Source of the DNA: Alphaproteobacteria bacterium
GTDB taxonomy: Bacteria > Pseudomonadota > Alphaproteobacteria > Micropepsales > Micropepsaceae
Assembly (NCBI GenBank): GCA_016124635.1
Contig: WGNJ01000015.1
Span: forward strand, 248,001-312,000
DNA length: 64,000 nucleotides
Direction: 5' to 3'
Part shown: in pieces, positions 26,143 through 35,924 of the stretch
Numbering within the stretch: position 1 is the first letter of the stretch
Layout of the letters: each line of letters begins with the position of its first letter
Notes under the pieces: generated by a model
Databases searched by the model: none
Told to the model about the DNA's origin: nothing
Seen by the model: only the letters and a program-made list of their open reading frames with translations
Translations under genes and position numbers: made by a program

Positions 26143-27813
26143 ATGCACCCCGATCGATCGATCACGGCTGAAGCAGCATCGTCCGACGTCGTCGTCGTGG
26201 GCTCCGGTCCCGTCGGATTGAAGGTCGCACTCGATCTCGCGGATGCGGGCATGAAGGTGCTGCTCGTCGAATCCGGAAGCGACGGCACGAACACGACGAC
26301 GCAGGCGCTGAGCGATGCGTTGATCGTCAACGAAGCAAGTCATGCACCGATGGCGCATGCCGTGAAACGCGCGTTCGGCGGCACATCTAATCTTTGGGGC
26401 GGACGCGCCGTTCCGCTCGACGACATCGATTTCGCGGACCGTTCGTTCGCACCCGATACCCGCTGGCCCATCTCCTTCAGCGAAGTGTCGCGCTGGTACG
26501 AGAGCGCCTGCGACTTTCTCGATTGCGGTCCCGCCGCCTTCGAAGATCGCGCCTTCGCCGAGCTCGAACTGCAGGCGCACGGTCTACGGCTGAACCGCCT
26601 TGAACGCTGGTGCGCCAATCCCCGTCTTCGCACCGTTCACGGCAACCGCGTGCTGACGCATCCGAACATCCGTATCGCGTTCGGCACGACCGTGCTGCGC
26701 ATCAACATGGCTTGCGACGGCCGCACGGTTCGCGATCTCCTCGTCGACGTCGGCGGTATGCGCGACCGTATCCGCGCACGCAGCTACGTTATCGCCGCCG
26801 GCGGGCTCGAAACAACGAGATTGTTGCTTGCGAGCCGCGACGCCAACCCACGCCTCTTCAACGGACCGAACGGTCCCCTCGGCCGCCACTACATGGGGCA
26901 CATTTTCGGCTCCATTGCCGACATCGTTTTCGATCGTCCGAACATTGATCGTCAATTCGATTTTGCTTTGGACGCCTCGCATCGTTACATCCGTCGGCGC
27001 TTCACACTCGACGCGCCGACGCAGCTGAAGCACGGCGTTCTGAACATGTCGGCTTGGCCTGAACCGCCGCCGCTCGACGACCCGAGCCACGGCAGCGGCA
27101 TTCTGTCGATGGCCTATCTCGCCTTGCGCACGCCGGTCTTGGGCAATTTGCTTTCGCCGGAAGCGATCCGCTTGCGTAAGGTCGGCAGTGGCCCGCTGCA
27201 GCTGGGCGCCCACGCCGCCAATATCTTGAGGGACATCTTCGGCTCGACCCGTCTCGCCGCAAAGTTTCTTCTGGCGCGCTACGGCTCAAACGTGCGCCTT
27301 CCGGGCTTCTTCGTTCCGAGCAAGATCCATCGCTACGCCTTCAACTATCATGGCGAGCATCTGCCCTGTGCCGAAAGCCGCGTCCGGCTGACCGAACGAA
27401 CGGACGCCTTCGGCCAGCCGCGTCTGGCAATCGATCTGCACTTCACCGAAACTGACGCAGCGTCCATCGTACGCACCCACGAATTGATGGATGAGCGGTT
27501 GCGCGCCGCAGGCATCGCCCACCTTGAATACAATGTGCGGAGTTACGAGCGCACCGCCGCCGTATCGGCCCAAGCCTCGGACGGCTTCCACCAGATCGGT
27601 TTAGCGCGCATGTCGGCGAGCCCACGCGATGGCGTCGTCGACACCAACGCCCGCGTCCACGGAACGGCGAACCTCTATCTCGCCGGTTCGGCGATCTTCC
27701 CCTCGTCCGGCCAAGCTAATCCGACGCTCACGGCCGTCGCCCTCGCGGCACGTCTTGCCGCACACCTGAAGACGGCGCAGCAGTCGCTACCGACATTGGC
27801 GACAGCGGTCTAA
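26143..27813 (+). CDS. GMC-family FAD oxidoreductase in EPS locus
   Basis: A 556-residue flavoprotein. The N-terminal FAD motif is 'VVVVGSGPVGLKVALDLADA', followed by 'FGGTSNLWGGRAVPLD' (second FAD loop). The C-terminal GMC segment 'NLYLAGSAIFPSSGQANPTL' ends the active-site domain. The catalytic His of GMC enzymes would lie in 'GFHQIGLARM'. Relatives oxidise alcohols or sugars. In polysaccharide loci they usually modify a sugar or polyol side group, which is inference here. It is divergent from the sugar transferase and convergent with the aldo/keto reductase, and has no obvious ribosome site. Confidence 0.83.
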   Translation: MHPDRSITAEAASSDVVVVGSGPVGLKVALDLADAGMKVLLVESGSDGTNTTTQALSDALIVNEASHAPMAHAVKRAFGGTSNLWGGRAVPLDDIDFADRSFAPDTRWPISFSEVSRWYESACDFLDCGPAAFEDRAFAELELQAHGLRLNRLERWCANPRLRTVHGNRVLTHPNIRIAFGTTVLRINMACDGRTVRDLLVDVGGMRDRIRARSYVIAAGGLETTRLLLASRDANPRLFNGPNGPLGRHYMGHIFGSIADIVFDRPNIDRQFDFALDASHRYIRRRFTLDAPTQLKHGVLNMSAWPEPPPLDDPSHGSGILSMAYLALRTPVLGNLLSPEAIRLRKVGSGPLQLGAHAANILRDIFGSTRLAAKFLLARYGSNVRLPGFFVPSKIHRYAFNYHGEHLPCAESRVRLTERTDAFGQPRLAIDLHFTETDAASIVRTHELMDERLRAAGIAHLEYNVRSYERTAAVSAQASDGFHQIGLARMSASPRDGVVDTNARVHGTANLYLAGSAIFPSSGQANPTLTAVALAARLAAHLKTAQQSLPTLATAV

Positions 27814-27826
27814 GCGGCAAGCACCT

Positions 27827-28624
27827 TTAGATCGGCTCGCTCGCGGCGGCGACATTTGCCCTCAAGTGATCCGGCTTGAAACTCGAGGCGAGCACGACGC
27901 CCGCTGGATTGGCCGCCATGCAATCGCGTAACGTCATTCCGCCCTGGAATACGCTGTGCGCAATCGTGAATATCCCGCGCGCGTTTAGCGGCGGGATTTG
28001 CTCAGGGCCATCTGCCGCAGCAAATTGCGCCACATCGATGCCCGCATTTGTAGAATTCGCCGTGACAAACGCATCGAAGGCGCCGGCGATCCCAATCCGC
28101 GCCGCCAGGCCCTGCCTCTTCACGTCATCGAGTGCCCGCCGCACTTCGTCGCTTTGCACGTCCTCGGCCGAAGGATCGTGCAGCGCGAGAACGGCGACGC
28201 GCTCGACCTTCAACCGCTCCAGACTGCGCGCGATGCTCGTGCGAATCGTTTCGGCGCTCAGACGCACGCGCGCGACGGCACCGGTTCGCATCGGCTTGAT
28301 GAGGGAACGCAAACCCGGAACCGCGGCCACAACAGGTCGCGCAATGCTGCGAACGGCCTTGGTGAAGCCGTTCCGAGACGAAGCTTGCAATCCGACTTTC
28401 GTTAGAATCGCGACTTTCGCGCCGCCCAAGGCCTCGCCCAGAATCGCCTCGGCTTCGCCGTCTCCATAGGACGGCGCCACGTCGAACCAGCTGATTCCGG
28501 CGGCAAGCGCACGCTCCACCGCCGCAGTCCCCGCTGCGCGCGAAACGCGAGACCCCAGTGAAGCGCAGCCGAAGCCGAGGGCCGAAACGCGATGCGGCCA
28601 GCCGGCGAACTCAACCGTGCGCAT
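27827..28624 (-). CDS. Aldo/keto reductase
   Basis: A 265-residue TIM-barrel NADPH oxidoreductase. The tetrad is visible: Asp and Tyr in 'ISWFDVAPSYGDGEAE', Lys in 'AILTKVG' and His in 'VLALHDPS'. The N-terminus 'VSALGFGCASLGS' is typical. ATG at 28624 gives the family start; the frame is open upstream to 28714 but would overlap the glycosyltransferase gene. It starts 11 bp after that gene's stop, so both belong to one transcript. The likely role is reduction of a keto sugar or aldehyde intermediate; the GMC oxidase next door could supply one. Confidence 0.82.
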   Translation of the reverse strand: MRTVEFAGWPHRVSALGFGCASLGSRVSRAAGTAAVERALAAGISWFDVAPSYGDGEAEAILGEALGGAKVAILTKVGLQASSRNGFTKAVRSIARPVVAAVPGLRSLIKPMRTGAVARVRLSAETIRTSIARSLERLKVERVAVLALHDPSAEDVQSDEVRRALDDVKRQGLAARIGIAGAFDAFVTANSTNAGIDVAQFAAADGPEQIPPLNARGIFTIAHSVFQGGMTLRDCMAANPAGVVLASSFKPDHLRANVAAASEPI

Positions 28625-28634
28625 CGAAAATTGC

Positions 28635-29864
28635 CTAAGCTCGCCCGATCGCGGCGACCGGAGGCCGACCGCCCCCCTGCTGCATCGCGCGAAGCGCATC
28701 GAACAAGCGTTCAAGCTGGCGGTCCACCGAGAACGGCAATATCTGCTCGTGCACGCGCGTCGGGTCGATACGTCCCGCCTTGATGTCGGCCCACTGCTCG
28801 ACGACGATTTGCGCCACGGCCTCGGTCGACACGTCGACTGTATCGGCCCGCTCGACCATGCGCCCGCTGATCCCCGTCTTCACCACTTGATCGAACTGCG
28901 GCAGCCGCAACCCGGCGAACGGACGGCCGCTCGACAGCAACTCGAGCAAGAAGCAGGGCATGCCTTCCCAGTGCGATACCAAAATGCCCATGTGCACAGA
29001 ACGCATGACGGCGGCAACGCCCTCCGGCAACAGCGCACCGTGCCGCACCGTGAAACCTTCGATCGCTTTGAACTCACCGAACCGATTGGGATCGGAAGCG
29101 CCGCAATAGTGGAACTCGAAGGCGCCGTTCAGCTTTTCGTGCACGCGCTTCGCCACCCGAAACATCAGCGCCGGATCTTTGAATTCATCGAGACGCCCCG
29201 CGTACACGACTTTCAGCTTCCCGTCCTTCAGATCGAAGGGCGTCGCGCGAAAGATATTCGTGTCGACCGACACGGTCAGCACGTCGGCCTTTGCCGCTTG
29301 CGAGGGGTGGCGTGTCGCCAATCGCTCCTTCAGCTTCGGCGTCACGCAAAAGATGCGCCGCGCCAGCCGAAACGCGATCCACTCGGCGGCATCATTGATC
29401 CACCAATAGCGGCTGAGCAGCGAGTCCATCTTATCGCGCTTGGGATCGCCTTCGTTGTGCACCATGACGACCAGAGGACCGAGCACGCGCCCCATTGGTG
29501 CGAATTCGAAGCGCTCGACCTCGACGGCAACGGGTGACCCGGTTACCAGCGAACGCAAGCGTGGCAGATATTGCAGCAACGCCGCTGCAAATCGGAAAGT
29601 CAGCGACCGCGTCAGCGTCTTCGCCGCGCCGGTCTGATCGGCGACGGGCGCGCGCATGATCGGCACGAACTCGAACTCCCGTCCCTGGAACGAGACTTTG
29701 GTCGTGCGCCCGAGTTCCAAGTCGCCGCGCTCATCGATCCCGACCATCAGCACGTTCATATCGGCCGGATGGCGGCTCAACAGCTGCCGCACATGCGTTT
29801 CCATGCCGCCGACCTTGGCGCCGCGCGGGTCCATTGGGTGAATCGAGATGAGGCGAGAGTTCAT
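28635..29864 (-). CDS. Glycosyltransferase, GT4-like
   Basis: A 409-residue GT-B enzyme. The Gly-rich acceptor loop 'RGAKVGGMETHVRQLL' is near the N-terminus. The nucleotide-sugar site is in the C-terminal half: 'KLKVVYAGRLDEFKDPALMF' and 'GILVSHWEGMPCFLLELLSS', with the E-G-M-P...E pattern of the family. It probably adds one sugar of the repeat unit at the cytoplasmic face. ATG at 29864 is preferred over GTG at 29873. It heads a two-gene unit with the aldo/keto reductase and is divergent from the GH10 gene. Confidence 0.83.
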   Translation of the reverse strand: MNSRLISIHPMDPRGAKVGGMETHVRQLLSRHPADMNVLMVGIDERGDLELGRTTKVSFQGREFEFVPIMRAPVADQTGAAKTLTRSLTFRFAAALLQYLPRLRSLVTGSPVAVEVERFEFAPMGRVLGPLVVMVHNEGDPKRDKMDSLLSRYWWINDAAEWIAFRLARRIFCVTPKLKERLATRHPSQAAKADVLTVSVDTNIFRATPFDLKDGKLKVVYAGRLDEFKDPALMFRVAKRVHEKLNGAFEFHYCGASDPNRFGEFKAIEGFTVRHGALLPEGVAAVMRSVHMGILVSHWEGMPCFLLELLSSGRPFAGLRLPQFDQVVKTGISGRMVERADTVDVSTEAVAQIVVEQWADIKAGRIDPTRVHEQILPFSVDRQLERLFDALRAMQQGGGRPPVAAIGRA

Positions 29865-29965
29865 GTCATACACGCTTCTTAACGCAAGATTGATAGCACT
29901 CCGCGCTTAACGTCTGGTGCATCAAGATCGTCTGGGAGCATGATGCAAACGGCAAAGATGGTCCG

Positions 29966-31069
29966 ATGATCCTGAACCGGCGCACATTCTTGGCAGCTCT
30001 GGCGGCAACGGCAGCCTATAGGCCGGCCGACGCCGCTGCGACGCCGAATCTAGGCTCGCTTGCCGAGCAGCACGGCCTGCTCTTTGGCAGCGCTTTCGAT
30101 CGCGAGATTTTCACCGATGCGAGCTATCGCGCGCTGATCAAGAGCAGCTGCCGCATCGGCTCCGTCGAGAACTCGTTCAAAATCGATTGGCTTCGCCGCA
30201 ACGGCATCACAGCAGACTTCAGGATCACCGACCGCCTGGTCCAATTCGCCAACAGCGCGAAGATCGCGCTGCGCGGAACCGCTCTTGTTTGGAACGACTG
30301 GCCGCCGACATGGTTGAAGTCGCTCTCGGCGCGCGAAGTCGCGGCGGCGCTCGATCGTCATGTCGGTGAAACGATCGGCCGCTACGCCGGCCGTATGCAA
30401 GGTTGGGGGGTCGTCAACGAACCGTTCTATCCGCCTCATCGCCAAACCGGCGGCTATCGCAAAGGGCCGTGGCTGGAGGCGATGGGACCCTCGTATATTC
30501 CACGCGCCTTCAAAGTGGCCGCCGCCGCTGATCCGCAGGCGAAGCTGGTCCTAAACGAAGCGTTTTGCGAGCAAGACGACGAACTCGGGCGCTCAGTTCG
30601 TCCGCGTCTGCTCAAGCTCGTCGCGGAGCTCAAGCACAGCGGAGTCAAACTCGACGCCGTTGGCTTTCAAGCGCATTTGAAACCGCACCTGCCGTACAAC
30701 GACCAAGCATTCGCCACCTTCCTCGGGCAAATCGCAGCTCTCGATGTCGACATCTACATCACCGAATTCGACGTCGACGATGAAGGAATGCCCGATGACA
30801 TCGCCAAGCGCGACCGCCTCGTCGCCGACCGCTGCGAGAAATTTCTGCGCACGATTTTAACTATACCGCGAGTCAAAGTGCTCATCTGCTGGCACCTTTC
30901 CGATCGCTACAGCTGGTACAAAGATGCCGATTGGTATGCGAGAGCAATCAGCGAAAATGGCGGCGATCCGACACGCAAGGTTCGCACGCATCTAACCGAC
31001 GGCGAGCTCAGACCCAAGCTTGCTTGGGATGCAGTTGCGCGCGCGATCGAGGCGCGTTCAGAACACTAG
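29966..31069 (+). CDS. GH10 endo-beta-1,4-xylanase-like glycanase, Tat-exported
   Basis: A 367-residue glycoside hydrolase with an N-terminal twin-arginine signal ('NRRTFLAALAATAA'). The GH10 barrel is recognisable by the acid/base Glu in 'GWGVVNEPFYPP' and the nucleophile Glu in 'DIYITEFDVDDEG'; the substrate-binding His-Trp also appears in 'LICWHLSDRYSWYKD'. GH10 enzymes cut beta-1,4-linked xylan or related backbones. In an exopolysaccharide locus it more likely trims or releases the cell's own polymer, as do glycanases such as ExsH/ExoK, than digests plant xylan. The 3' end overlaps the convergent flippase by 4 bp. Confidence 0.85.
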   Translation: MILNRRTFLAALAATAAYRPADAAATPNLGSLAEQHGLLFGSAFDREIFTDASYRALIKSSCRIGSVENSFKIDWLRRNGITADFRITDRLVQFANSAKIALRGTALVWNDWPPTWLKSLSAREVAAALDRHVGETIGRYAGRMQGWGVVNEPFYPPHRQTGGYRKGPWLEAMGPSYIPRAFKVAAAADPQAKLVLNEAFCEQDDELGRSVRPRLLKLVAELKHSGVKLDAVGFQAHLKPHLPYNDQAFATFLGQIAALDVDIYITEFDVDDEGMPDDIAKRDRLVADRCEKFLRTILTIPRVKVLICWHLSDRYSWYKDADWYARAISENGGDPTRKVRTHLTDGELRPKLAWDAVARAIEARSEH

Positions 31070-32523
31070 ACCTCGCGCCGCACCAGCCGCGACCGCAATA
31101 CGTCGATAACGTGCTGCGCCAATTCCGGATAGAGCGCGCCGATCACGACGAAATAAACGGCGGCGCATGCCCCGATCTCGATCGTCAATTGCACTAGCGA
31201 CGAGGGTTCGGGCATGAACGATTGCGCGAGCGCCATCACGCCAGTTGCGATCGCGATGCGGCCGAGATCGCCCCACCGCAGGTAGTAGCCGAACAAGGTC
31301 CGGGCCAGGACAAAGCTGAACACCAGTGCGATCGCCGCGGCGATTGCGCAGCCCGCGACCGCACCGTAGACGCCGGCGAACCGCAAGCCCGCCCAGCACA
31401 TAATCACTGTGAGCACAGCCTCGAGCCCGGTCGACACCGCTGCGAGCCTCGTGCGGGTAAACACCAAGAACGGCTGATCGGTGCCGTGATCGCGGAAGGC
31501 ATGCAGCGCGCCTGCCAAGATCGAAAGCGGCAAGATTGCGGTTGTCATCGCGCGATAGGGCTCAGCTACCAATGCCCCGACGATCGCTTTGTTGAGTAAA
31601 AAGGTGCCAATCACGCTCGGCGCTAGAACAGCGAGCAGCAGCGCTCCGTTGGCCGCGAACTGCTCGAGCGCACCTTCGTTGCCCGCCTCTCGAACACGCT
31701 CGACCGCGACGTTGAACGAGGCCCCTGTCACCAACAGCGCTGAAAACGCCGTTAGCCGCAAACCAAGCCACCAGCCGACCGTAACGAGACCGACCGCCGC
31801 GGCTCCTTTCTCGTATTCGACGATGAATCGAATGCCTTGCACGGAGACCCAAGCCAAGACCGCCGCCAGCAAAAGCGGCGCACCGTACTCCCAAGCTCTT
31901 TCGAACAAACGCCAGTCGACCCGCGGCAGACGAATGTCGAAACGCATCAGCGGCAATGAAATCACAAGGCCGAGAATCTGTGCGGCAGCGTAACCCCACA
32001 GCAGCATCTCCGGCGTCGCCGATATCATCGACACACCGACAAGCCCAAAAGCGAGGCCCAGCGTCGGCCCCATCGCTTGCAACAGCGTGAACGGGATTGT
32101 CTCGAACCGTGCGCGCGCGCGCCAAGCGAAATGAGTCGTCAAGTTGCGCGTCAACGTAAATGCAATAGTTGCAGCAACGAGCTGCGCGCTCACCATATAG
32201 TTGAACGCAACGACGAGAGCGCCGGTCACCAGCGCGACCTGTGTCACGCCCGCAACGAGCTGAATCGACGCCTCCATTTGATCGAGGCGTAGGCTCTCCT
32301 CGGCTCCCTCGTGAGTCGTCACGAAGCGCTGCACGTAGGAAGACCACCAGCTGAGAATCAGAAGGTAGGTAAGCTCCTGCACCGCGATGATGATGGCGTA
32401 CGCCCCGAGCTCCTCGGGCGTAAGCCAGTGCGTCCAGAGGACCGCGGCCGCCATCTGCGAAAATGGCCCAATCACTTGGGCCGGCAGGTACAGCACAGTC
32501 TGTCTGAAGAGACGCGGCCTCAT
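31066..32523 (-). CDS. Wzx-like polysaccharide flippase
   Basis: A 485-residue protein with 12 or more hydrophobic segments, matching the oligosaccharide flippase / MOP superfamily. It opens 'LFRQTVLYLPAQVIGPFSQM' and has charged residues inside the predicted central cavity helices. It would move the lipid-linked repeat unit from the cytoplasmic to the periplasmic face of the inner membrane. Start and upstream stop overlap as ATGA (32520-32523), so it is translationally coupled to the polymerase gene. Its last 4 bp overlap the convergent GH10 gene. Confidence 0.8.
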   Translation of the reverse strand: MRPRLFRQTVLYLPAQVIGPFSQMAAAVLWTHWLTPEELGAYAIIIAVQELTYLLILSWWSSYVQRFVTTHEGAEESLRLDQMEASIQLVAGVTQVALVTGALVVAFNYMVSAQLVAATIAFTLTRNLTTHFAWRARARFETIPFTLLQAMGPTLGLAFGLVGVSMISATPEMLLWGYAAAQILGLVISLPLMRFDIRLPRVDWRLFERAWEYGAPLLLAAVLAWVSVQGIRFIVEYEKGAAAVGLVTVGWWLGLRLTAFSALLVTGASFNVAVERVREAGNEGALEQFAANGALLLAVLAPSVIGTFLLNKAIVGALVAEPYRAMTTAILPLSILAGALHAFRDHGTDQPFLVFTRTRLAAVSTGLEAVLTVIMCWAGLRFAGVYGAVAGCAIAAAIALVFSFVLARTLFGYYLRWGDLGRIAIATGVMALAQSFMPEPSSLVQLTIEIGACAAVYFVVIGALYPELAQHVIDVLRSRLVRREV

Positions 32524-33800
32524 GTCCGGGTCCCCGGCTCAGGCAAGGGTCGAAGCAGAAGCAGCAGCATGACCGCGAACATACCAAAACTCGTCGTCTT
32601 ACCGGCAAGTGACAACGACGTCGAACACACGGAAATGAAGAAAATGATCGACCAGGCGGCCGGCGCCCGGGTCACGCGGTTGAGATCGAACAGAAAGGCG
32701 GTCAGTCCGGCAAAAAACGGCAGGCTGACGACGAGACCGTAAAAAGCGACGAACGCCACCCAAAAGCTTTCGATGCCGAATTCGATGCCTTCGAGACGCT
32801 GTAACGTGGCGACATGCTCCGGGTCGGACCCGAACAAGAACGCAAAGAACGGCATCTGATTGAGCAAGTCGAACATCGCGAGACGCGCGTCGGCCGACCC
32901 TTGGTCTTGCACGAAACGCTCGGCGAAGAGGTCGAAGAATCCGCCGCCGATCAACAGAACGAGCCCGACGACCCCGGCCGTCAGCGCGGCAACGAAGATT
33001 GCGACGTTGACCGAGGTCAGCCGGCGCAGCCGCACCGCTTGCCACAGTTGCAAGGCCAGCGCGACACCACCGAAGGCTACCAGCAAGAGTGTCGCGACGC
33101 GCCCGCCGAAAACGATGAGCGCTGCAAACTGCAGCACGATGACGCCGAGACGCAGCAACCGCGACAAATCGCGCCCGCCGCCCTGCAACATGATGAGAGT
33201 GTAGGTCGCTGTGATCAAAGCGTTCTGCAACGGATGACCGAAGAGCGCGCTCGACCGCCAATCTGCCACCAACGTGACGTTCTCAGCGACAAGCGGCGTT
33301 AGGCGCGCTCCGGTTGCGAACTCGAAGAGCGCGATCAAGGCGTTCGCCGTCATTGCGGCATGCACGAATACTGCGAGATTACTGGCCTGACGCTCGCTGA
33401 TCCGCGTCAACAAGAACAAGAACATCACCGGCAGCAGAAACGTATCGACGATCGGCGCGATCGATGAGTGAACGAATACCGCCACGTGAACGAACAGCAG
33501 CAGCCACGACGCCAGGAACAACATCGTTCCTTTGTGCCAGCGTGCAATGTCGTCGATGAACCCGATCACGTCGAGGCGCGCCATCGCGAGGCAAATCAAC
33601 GCCAACAACGCAACGTAAGTGGCCGGATGAATCTTCTGCCACAGTGCGCCGCCGGACGTGTCATATGCCACGCCCATCGCTTCGAGCATCAGACCGGACA
33701 CCAGGAACGCCAGGACGACGGCGACGACCGTCAAGCCGCCGGCAAGGCTCTGCCCGAGCGAACTGGCGCTTCTACGATCGAGAGCAGGTGCGAAGGTCAT
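32520..33800 (-). CDS. VpsF/Wzy-like polysaccharide polymerase
   Basis: A 426-residue membrane protein with about 11 helices. The N-terminal region 'GALWQKIHPATYVALLALIC' resembles VpsF-family proteins, and a long periplasmic loop after the mid-region fits Wzy/O-antigen ligase topology. The family is thought to polymerise repeat units in the periplasm. It is coupled by ATGA to the flippase downstream and starts 9 bp after the stop of the Wzz-type gene, giving a Wzz-Wzy-Wzx operon on the minus strand. The catalytic residues of this family are not defined. Confidence 0.75.
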   Translation of the reverse strand: MTFAPALDRRSASSLGQSLAGGLTVVAVVLAFLVSGLMLEAMGVAYDTSGGALWQKIHPATYVALLALICLAMARLDVIGFIDDIARWHKGTMLFLASWLLLFVHVAVFVHSSIAPIVDTFLLPVMFLFLLTRISERQASNLAVFVHAAMTANALIALFEFATGARLTPLVAENVTLVADWRSSALFGHPLQNALITATYTLIMLQGGGRDLSRLLRLGVIVLQFAALIVFGGRVATLLLVAFGGVALALQLWQAVRLRRLTSVNVAIFVAALTAGVVGLVLLIGGGFFDLFAERFVQDQGSADARLAMFDLLNQMPFFAFLFGSDPEHVATLQRLEGIEFGIESFWVAFVAFYGLVVSLPFFAGLTAFLFDLNRVTRAPAAWSIIFFISVCSTSLSLAGKTTSFGMFAVMLLLLLRPLPEPGTRT

Positions 33801-33809
33801 GTGACCCGC

Positions 33810-35855
33810 TTATCCGTTTTGCGAGGCGGCCTCGGCGCTCGCGGACAGCACGGCCCCTTTGACCTTCTGGCGAAGGGGTTTGAGGAGGCGAACCGCCGTG
33901 GCGACCTCGTCGCGTCGCGTGACCCCGACCTGAGCGACCAACGCGACGGTATCGGCTAAGGCACCGAGACCGATGACGTCTGGATCGTCCAGTACGGCCG
34001 CACCGCTAAGCACGATGAAATCGTAGTCGCCGTTCGCCGCAACGAGAAGCCCGCCCAGTTGATCGCGAGTGAGCGGCTTGTTGAGGCCGATCGAGGCGCT
34101 CGAGACCGTCAGCAAAGCAAGCCCGCTCTTCGCATCGAGCTGTACGGCCTCGCGCAGCGGCATCTTGTTGTGAACGACCTCGTAGATACCGCGCTTGCTC
34201 GCAGGGCCTGCAATCTTCGACAACGCGCGTCCGTGCAGGTCCACATCGACGGCCAGCACACGCTCGCCGCTGACGGCGGCAGCCATCGCGAGGTCGAGGG
34301 CTGTCGCGGCACCGCCTTCGTTGTCCTTCGTCGACACCACCATCACCGACTTTTCGTCCTCGGCTCTCAGCGCGTTGCGAAGTGCTCGCACCGCCAAAGC
34401 GTTTCGCGGCAAGCCGGCGGCGCGCCAACGCCGCGGCTCGTCCAAGGCCGAGAAGACGTCCACCCGCGTCAGGGCGCGCAGTTCTTCCGGCGACCGAACG
34501 GTGTCTTCGATTTGCTCGCTCGCGAGCGCAATCGTGGACCCAAGACCGCCGCCGACGAAAAATCCGATCAACAACACGAGGAACGCCGGCGGGTAGCTCG
34601 CGCTCAGCGGGATGGCCGCCGGTGCGAGGACGCGAGCGCCGGGCGTTGCAAGTTGCTCTTGCTCCGCCGTCTGTTTCGCGCGGTTCAAGAAGGCCTCATA
34701 CAGCCTGCGCGACACTTGGACGTCACGTTCGAGATCCCGCAGCTCGATGAGCGAAGCATTGTCGCTCTGGGATTGCCCGGTCAGTTCGTTGAATTCGCGC
34801 TGGATCGCTGCTTCGTTCTGCCGTGCAACAGCAAGCTCGGCGGCAGCCGACTCCGTAATCCGCCCTGTCTCTTGCGCGATCAGACGCTGGATATTGGCGC
34901 GCTGCGCCCGCACCTCGACCAGCGCTGGGTGCTTGTCGCCCAGCGTGCTCGAAAGCTCCGCTTCCTTGCGGATGATATCGGCAAGCTGCGCCCGGAGGCT
35001 CGTGATCACGCTGGAACCCAAGACTTCGTTCACGCCGCCCGAACCAGCGCTTCCCTTGATCTCGTCGTAACGCGCCTGAGCATCCTCGGCGCGCACCCGC
35101 GCTTGCACCAAGCGGCTGTTCAGATCGCTGAGCTGTTTCTCGCTGATCAATGCACCTTGCGCCAAGACGAGGTCGTGGGCCTTGCGATAGGCCTGAGCCT
35201 TGTTCTCCGCCGCGCGCAACGTCGCGCGCAGCTGCGACAGGCGCGAGGTCAGCGCCTCGCTTGCGCGTCGCGTCATCATTCGGTTCGCTTCGGCCTGATC
35301 TTCGAGATAGGCGTTGGCAACCGCGTCGGCGATCGCCTTCGCGCGTTCGGGCTTGCGCGCCGTCGCCTTCACGTCGACGACGTAGGTGCGTTCCGCCCGC
35401 GTCACCGTCACGCGCTTGCGCAAGGCGATAACCGCCCGCGCTTGGCGCATGGCAACACTCTCGTCACGATCGCTCGAGCTCACAAACTCCGGATCCCGAT
35501 CGAGGCGAAGGGCACCAACAACGCGGCCGAGCACGGCGTCGGACGTGATAATGCGCAGCTGGCTCTCGACAAGCGTCGGATCGGAGCCGGCAGTCGTCGC
35601 GACGACTTCGGTGCCCAGGATCCGGCGATCACGAGGATCCATCAAGAGCTGGGTCGATGCGGTGTAAAGCGTCGGCGAAATCAGGATGAACAGCGCTGCG
35701 AGCGCCATCACGATCAGCGTGGTGATGGCAATGATGCGCCAGCGCCGGCGCAACGTGTCGATGATCTCTCGCAGTCCGACACCGCTGTCCGACGCGCGCT
35801 GCGGGTAACGTGCCGTCGCGTGCGCACCTTCGATTTCGTCAACGGTGTAGGCCAT
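33810..35855 (-). CDS. Wzz/GumC-type chain-length protein with degenerate BY-kinase domain
   Basis: A 681-residue polysaccharide co-polymerase. The N-terminal cytoplasmic stretch is followed by TM1 (about 39-60), then a Wzz domain and a long periplasmic coiled coil (about 170-400). TM2 comes after the Pro-rich 'LAPAAIPLSASYPP' (about 435-455), and the C-terminal domain has a BY-kinase fold. In that fold the P-loop position reads 'STKDNEGGAATALDLAMAAA': the invariant Gly-Lys-Ser/Thr is missing. The Walker A' strand 'RVLAVDVDLHGR' remains, and there is no terminal Tyr cluster. It therefore looks like a PCP-2a protein with a pseudokinase, controlling chain length and export without Tyr phosphorylation. 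It is first in the operon with the polymerase and flippase. Confidence 0.85.
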   Translation of the reverse strand: MAYTVDEIEGAHATARYPQRASDSGVGLREIIDTLRRRWRIIAITTLIVMALAALFILISPTLYTASTQLLMDPRDRRILGTEVVATTAGSDPTLVESQLRIITSDAVLGRVVGALRLDRDPEFVSSSDRDESVAMRQARAVIALRKRVTVTRAERTYVVDVKATARKPERAKAIADAVANAYLEDQAEANRMMTRRASEALTSRLSQLRATLRAAENKAQAYRKAHDLVLAQGALISEKQLSDLNSRLVQARVRAEDAQARYDEIKGSAGSGGVNEVLGSSVITSLRAQLADIIRKEAELSSTLGDKHPALVEVRAQRANIQRLIAQETGRITESAAAELAVARQNEAAIQREFNELTGQSQSDNASLIELRDLERDVQVSRRLYEAFLNRAKQTAEQEQLATPGARVLAPAAIPLSASYPPAFLVLLIGFFVGGGLGSTIALASEQIEDTVRSPEELRALTRVDVFSALDEPRRWRAAGLPRNALAVRALRNALRAEDEKSVMVVSTKDNEGGAATALDLAMAAAVSGERVLAVDVDLHGRALSKIAGPASKRGIYEVVHNKMPLREAVQLDAKSGLALLTVSSASIGLNKPLTRDQLGGLLVAANGDYDFIVLSGAAVLDDPDVIGLGALADTVALVAQVGVTRRDEVATAVRLLKPLRQKVKGAVLSASAEAASQNG

Positions 35856-35924
35856 GAACGGAGCTGCCCTTTTCAGCGCGATGGGCTGTCAGGCAGTCCC
35901 GGTGTGGGACGGCGTTAACGCCCG

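Noticed and set aside
34059..35918. Open frame of 619 codons on the + strand opposite the Wzz-type gene
   Set aside because: Arg/His-rich translation without any family pattern; it is the antisense shadow of a GC-rich gene with clear domains on the other strand. The same holds for long frames at 3958-5478 (-), 5653-7173 (+), 17455-19014 (-), 56721-58448 (-) and 62271-63812 (-).
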